Source: Bacteroidota bacterium
Lineage (GTDB): Bacteria > Bacteroidota > Bacteroidia > Chitinophagales > Chitinophagaceae
Direction of reading: 5' to 3'
NCBI GenBank assembly: GCA_023386395.1
Contig: JAEWJV010000410.1
Location: 1-11,493 of the forward strand
Length of the DNA stretch: 11,493 nucleotides
Positions 8,448 through 11,493 of this stretch are shown one piece after another (within the stretch, counting starts at the first letter, position 1; each line of letters begins with the position of its first letter). The position numbers were made by a program, and so were the translations under genes. A model generated the notes under the pieces. That model was given only the letters and a program-made list of their open reading frames with translations. It did not search any database and was not told where the DNA came from.

Positions 8448-9263
8448 ATGAAGTCAGAACTCACACAGGAACAAATACAATCGTACCGGGAAAATGGTTT
8501 TTTGCTTGTGGAAGATTTTCTTAATCAGGAAGAACTTTCTTTTTGGCGCAAGGCTGTAATGAATGCTGTTGAGCAACGCAATGGCCGCAAATTCGCCTTT
8601 GGAAACGCAAAGGTTGGAGAAGATGATGGCATCAATAAAGACAGCGATTATTATGGGAAGGTATTTGACCAAATGCTGAATCTGTGGCAAACAAATGAAG
8701 ATGTAAAAAAGATTATGCTTGATGAGCGCATAGGAAAAATGGTTGCAGATTTAGCCGGTTGGAAAGGAACAAGAATATGGCATGACCAGGCTTTGATTAA
8801 ACGACCCTGGGCTAACCCAACTTCATGGCATTTAGATACGCCATTCTGGTCATTCAGCGATAGAAGAGCTTTATCAATCTGGGTAGCTTTGGACGATGCA
8901 ACATTAGAAAATGGTTGTCTTTATTTTATACCGGGCTCATATCAAACTACTACTTTCGAAAATCCGGGCATTGGGAAAAATATGGATGCAATTTTTGACA
9001 CATATCCGATGTTTTTGAAAACAGAATCAGTGCCGGTGCCAATGAAAGCGGGAAGCTGTTCTTTCCATAATGGATTAACTATTCATGCTGCCGGGGCCAA
9101 TATGACCAATGGCTTTAGAAGGGCGATGACTTGTGCATATATGCCCGATGGTGCTGTGTTTAATGGCATTAAAAATATTCTCACTGACGAACAGGTTTCT
9201 AAATTAGAAGTTGGCCAACTACTGAATGATGATGCACAAAACCCGCTCATTTATAAAGCATAA
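8448..9263 (+). CDS. PhyH-family Fe(II)/2-oxoglutarate-dependent dioxygenase
   Basis: This 271-residue protein belongs to the phytanoyl-CoA dioxygenase (PhyH) superfamily, which hydroxylates small molecules using Fe(II), O2 and 2-oxoglutarate. The N-terminal LTQEQIQSYRENGFLLVEDF is the classic start of the family. The iron-binding facial triad is visible: WHLD gives H128 and D130, and IHAAGAN gives the distal H213. R224 in GFRRAM lies 11 residues after H213, the usual place of the arginine that holds the 2-oxoglutarate carboxylate. The intervening LSIWVALDDATLENGCLYFIPGS is the typical core strand and turn. All key residues are present, so it should be active. It has no signal peptide or membrane segment, so it is cytoplasmic. 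It sits between two exported glycosidase-like genes, 65 bases after one and 25 before the other. Its substrate is unknown; a sugar, O-methyl group or aglycone from the imported compound is an inference from context. Confidence 0.9.
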   Translation: MKSELTQEQIQSYRENGFLLVEDFLNQEELSFWRKAVMNAVEQRNGRKFAFGNAKVGEDDGINKDSDYYGKVFDQMLNLWQTNEDVKKIMLDERIGKMVADLAGWKGTRIWHDQALIKRPWANPTSWHLDTPFWSFSDRRALSIWVALDDATLENGCLYFIPGSYQTTTFENPGIGKNMDAIFDTYPMFLKTESVPVPMKAGSCSFHNGLTIHAAGANMTNGFRRAMTCAYMPDGAVFNGIKNILTDEQVSKLEVGQLLNDDAQNPLIYKA

Positions 9264-9288
9264 AAACACATAAATCTCTTAGTTGATT

Positions 9289-11493
9289 ATGAAAAAATTT
9301 GTTTGGTTAGTCTTTATACTTGTGTGTTCCGGATTGATAGCGTGTACCAATAACTTATTTGCACAGTCAATTAATATAAAAAATGATAAGATTGAAAAGA
9401 AAATAATATTCAGTAATGAAAAATTAAAAGCAGTTTTAAATTATGATCGGGAAATAAATATTTCATCGTTTATTATAAATGGAGAAGAAGTGATTACAGG
9501 CGATTCGGGCATTTATTCCATGGTTAAAACAAACGGTCATTTATTTTCCACACTAACACTGTTACAATCGCCGCAGGTTGAAGTTTCCGGTAATTCCATT
9601 CAAATAAAGAATATTATTTACGGAAATAATGATACGAATATTGAAGAAACCTGGACCATTGCTATTACAAAAGACAGCATCATATTAAATATCAGCAGGC
9701 ATTGCCCGGAAGATATGATTGCAGAAAAAACCGGTTTTCCTGTTTTCAATTTTAAAAGCATCAATACCTGGGATGGCGCTTACCAGGATTATGGCGGCCT
9801 TGCCTGGTTTTATCTTTTTAATAAAAAACTCGATACCTATGGCGTGCATAGCAAATCGTCAAGGTTCTGGAATGCCAAAACGGGGAATGGACTTACTATT
9901 AAAGCTGAAGCAAAAGATAATTACGTGGCAACAGATTACACGCGGACTGCATCTGATAAACTGGCTTTCAGCATTGACGTTGCACCCACCAAATTTATTC
10001 CGCGGTTCGATTCAGAAACTAACAGAAGAAGGTTTATCCGTGATACTACCGCATGGGTCTGGTCGCCAGTCACCATTAGGAAAGGAATAACAACTCAAAA
10101 TATCATCATCTCCTATTTCAATTTGGAAAAAGACTTTGGCCGGGGAAAATTAGTTGGGATCAATCAGAACCAGGTAAGTGATGTATTAAATACCATTGCA
10201 AGAATTGGTGTGATAGATAAGCAGCATTTTGGTGGCAATAGCTGGCATACGCCTTATGGCCCTATATGCTTGCACGAGCAATACATTGCACAAATGGGTC
10301 TTGCTATAAATGATCCAACATATTTGGATGGCTATCGTGATTGCCTTGATTTTTATCGCGATTATGCTATAAAGCCGGATGGCCGTGTATGGCCAAGATG
10401 GGCTTATACCAATGAAGATGCAATGCCAGGCCAGTTTAACAGCGAAGGTTTTTATGAAGCGCAGTGGGGCTATCTTATGGATTCAAATCCTGATTACGTC
10501 ACAAACGTTTCAGAGCTTTATGATCAAAATGGCGATTTAGATTGGGTGAGAACACATCAATCATCGTGTGAAAAAGCGTTGGACTGGATATTAAGAAGAG
10601 ATAGCAATAATAATGACCTTGTTGAAATGATGACAGACAGCACCGCCCAAAAAAGAGGCAGCGACTGGATTGATATTATTTGGGCGGCGTATGAAAATGC
10701 TTTTGTAAATGCCAAACTATATCATGCCCTGGTTTTGTGGGCCAATATTGAAAAGCAATTGGGCAATGCCGCAAAAGAAAATTACTACAAAGCATTTGCT
10801 GAAAAATTAAAAACGAGTTTTAATAAGACAACAAATGAAGGCGGCTTTTGGGATGAAGCAAACAAATGTTATATACACTGGCGTGATAAAGATGGTTCAC
10901 TGCACGGCCGCAACATGGTTGTGCCGGTAAATTTTATGGCAATCGGATATGGTATTTGCGATGACGAAGCGAGAAAGAAATTAATTCTTGACGGTATAGA
11001 AATACAAATGCAGAAAGAAAAATTATTTTTCTGGCCTTTGTGTTTATATTCTTATGCGCCGGGTGAAGGCAACGATTGGCAGTTCCCGTTTCCTAATTAT
11101 GAAAATGGCGATATCTTTTTATCGTGGGGTGCGCTGGGCGTTAAAGCTTATGCATCCTACAAACCTGAACTGGCAGTTAAATATGTAAAGAATGTATTGG
11201 AGCAGTATGCAAAAGATGGCCTTGCCTTTCAGCGATATGGCCGGCAAAAACAGGATGGCCGCGGCGATGATATTTTATCAGGCAATGGTTTAACTATTGT
11301 TGGCTTATACCAGGCTGTTTATGGTATTAATCCAAAATATAACCGTTTCTATATAAACCCGCATTTAACACCTGAATTAAATGGAACACAACTAAGATAT
11401 AAGTATCAGAACAAAGAATTGGTTATTGATTTAAGCATGAATAATTATGCTGTTTCAGATGGGCGCTATTCAATTGAATCACCAAAGGATTTT
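9289..11493 (+). CDS. Exported six-hairpin (alpha/alpha)6 glycosidase-like protein, 3' end beyond window
   Basis: The frame is open from ATG 9289 to the last base (735 codons), so the C-terminus is missing. The N-terminus is an export signal with two readings: LIAC at 16-19 fits a lipobox (lipidated C19), while NLFAQ (22-26) fits a type I cleavage site. Residues about 27-270 look like an N-terminal beta-sandwich. From about 285 onward the sequence has the aromatic and glycine-rich look of an (alpha/alpha)6 barrel: HTPYGPICLHEQYIAQMG, GQFNSEGFYEAQWGY, GSDWID (D459, D462), then WAAYENAFVNAKLYHAL (465-481) and YENGDIFLSWGALG. The segment NPHLTPELNGTQLRYKYQ near the end resembles the beta-domain that closes GH78, GH94 and related enzymes. 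I cannot assign a GH family or catalytic residues with confidence. It follows the dioxygenase by 25 bases, so is in the same operon, and probably removes another sugar from the same substrate. Confidence 0.75.
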   Translation, partial: MKKFVWLVFILVCSGLIACTNNLFAQSINIKNDKIEKKIIFSNEKLKAVLNYDREINISSFIINGEEVITGDSGIYSMVKTNGHLFSTLTLLQSPQVEVSGNSIQIKNIIYGNNDTNIEETWTIAITKDSIILNISRHCPEDMIAEKTGFPVFNFKSINTWDGAYQDYGGLAWFYLFNKKLDTYGVHSKSSRFWNAKTGNGLTIKAEAKDNYVATDYTRTASDKLAFSIDVAPTKFIPRFDSETNRRRFIRDTTAWVWSPVTIRKGITTQNIIISYFNLEKDFGRGKLVGINQNQVSDVLNTIARIGVIDKQHFGGNSWHTPYGPICLHEQYIAQMGLAINDPTYLDGYRDCLDFYRDYAIKPDGRVWPRWAYTNEDAMPGQFNSEGFYEAQWGYLMDSNPDYVTNVSELYDQNGDLDWVRTHQSSCEKALDWILRRDSNNNDLVEMMTDSTAQKRGSDWIDIIWAAYENAFVNAKLYHALVLWANIEKQLGNAAKENYYKAFAEKLKTSFNKTTNEGGFWDEANKCYIHWRDKDGSLHGRNMVVPVNFMAIGYGICDDEARKKLILDGIEIQMQKEKLFFWPLCLYSYAPGEGNDWQFPFPNYENGDIFLSWGALGVKAYASYKPELAVKYVKNVLEQYAKDGLAFQRYGRQKQDGRGDDILSGNGLTIVGLYQAVYGINPKYNRFYINPHLTPELNGTQLRYKYQNKELVIDLSMNNYAVSDGRYSIESPKDF

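Noticed and set aside
9719..10090. 123-codon open frame on the + strand
   Set aside because: It overlaps the six-hairpin gene in another frame; the long frame from 9289 is uninterrupted and has protein-like motifs throughout, so this one is spurious.
1..11493. Mobile elements, CRISPR arrays, tRNA or rRNA genes
   Set aside because: No transposase, regularly spaced repeat or structured RNA gene was seen; codon use and base content look even across the window.

Overview
The window looks like part of a polysaccharide utilization locus (PUL) from a Bacteroidota genome. The evidence is a SusC/SusD pair of outer-membrane import proteins, signal peptides ending in FAQ, an AT-rich sequence and the lack of Shine-Dalgarno-like sites before the starts. 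The protein style suggests Chitinophagaceae or a relative, but this is inference and the genus cannot be fixed from the sequence alone.

Layout, all on the + strand: a short 5' leader (1-101) with a possible operator and promoter; susC-like TonB-dependent transporter (102-3242); susD-like glycan-binding lipoprotein (3252-5033); a 253-base spacer with a long GC-rich stem-loop (5102-5152); a large secreted protein resembling glycoside hydrolase family 106 (5287-8382); a cytoplasmic PhyH-type Fe(II)/2-oxoglutarate dioxygenase (8448-9263); and a secreted six-hairpin (alpha/alpha)6 glycosidase-like protein (9289 to the window end, 735 codons, stop not reached). Gaps between genes are 9, 253, 65 and 25 bases, and no convincing minus-strand gene is seen, so the block reads as one operon. 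The stem-loop probably separates high susCD expression from lower enzyme expression.

Proposed working: SusD captures a glycan or glycoside at the cell surface and SusC imports it with TonB energy. The GH106-like and six-hairpin enzymes then cleave it in the periplasm or on the surface. GH106 members are known mainly as alpha-L-rhamnosidases, so a rhamnose-containing substrate is the leading guess. The dioxygenase has no signal peptide, so it would act on an imported small product. It is not a usual PUL component and is the most interesting part of the window; oxidative removal of an O-methyl group or hydroxylation of an aglycone are possible roles. No regulator, sugar permease or sugar-catabolism gene lies inside the window.
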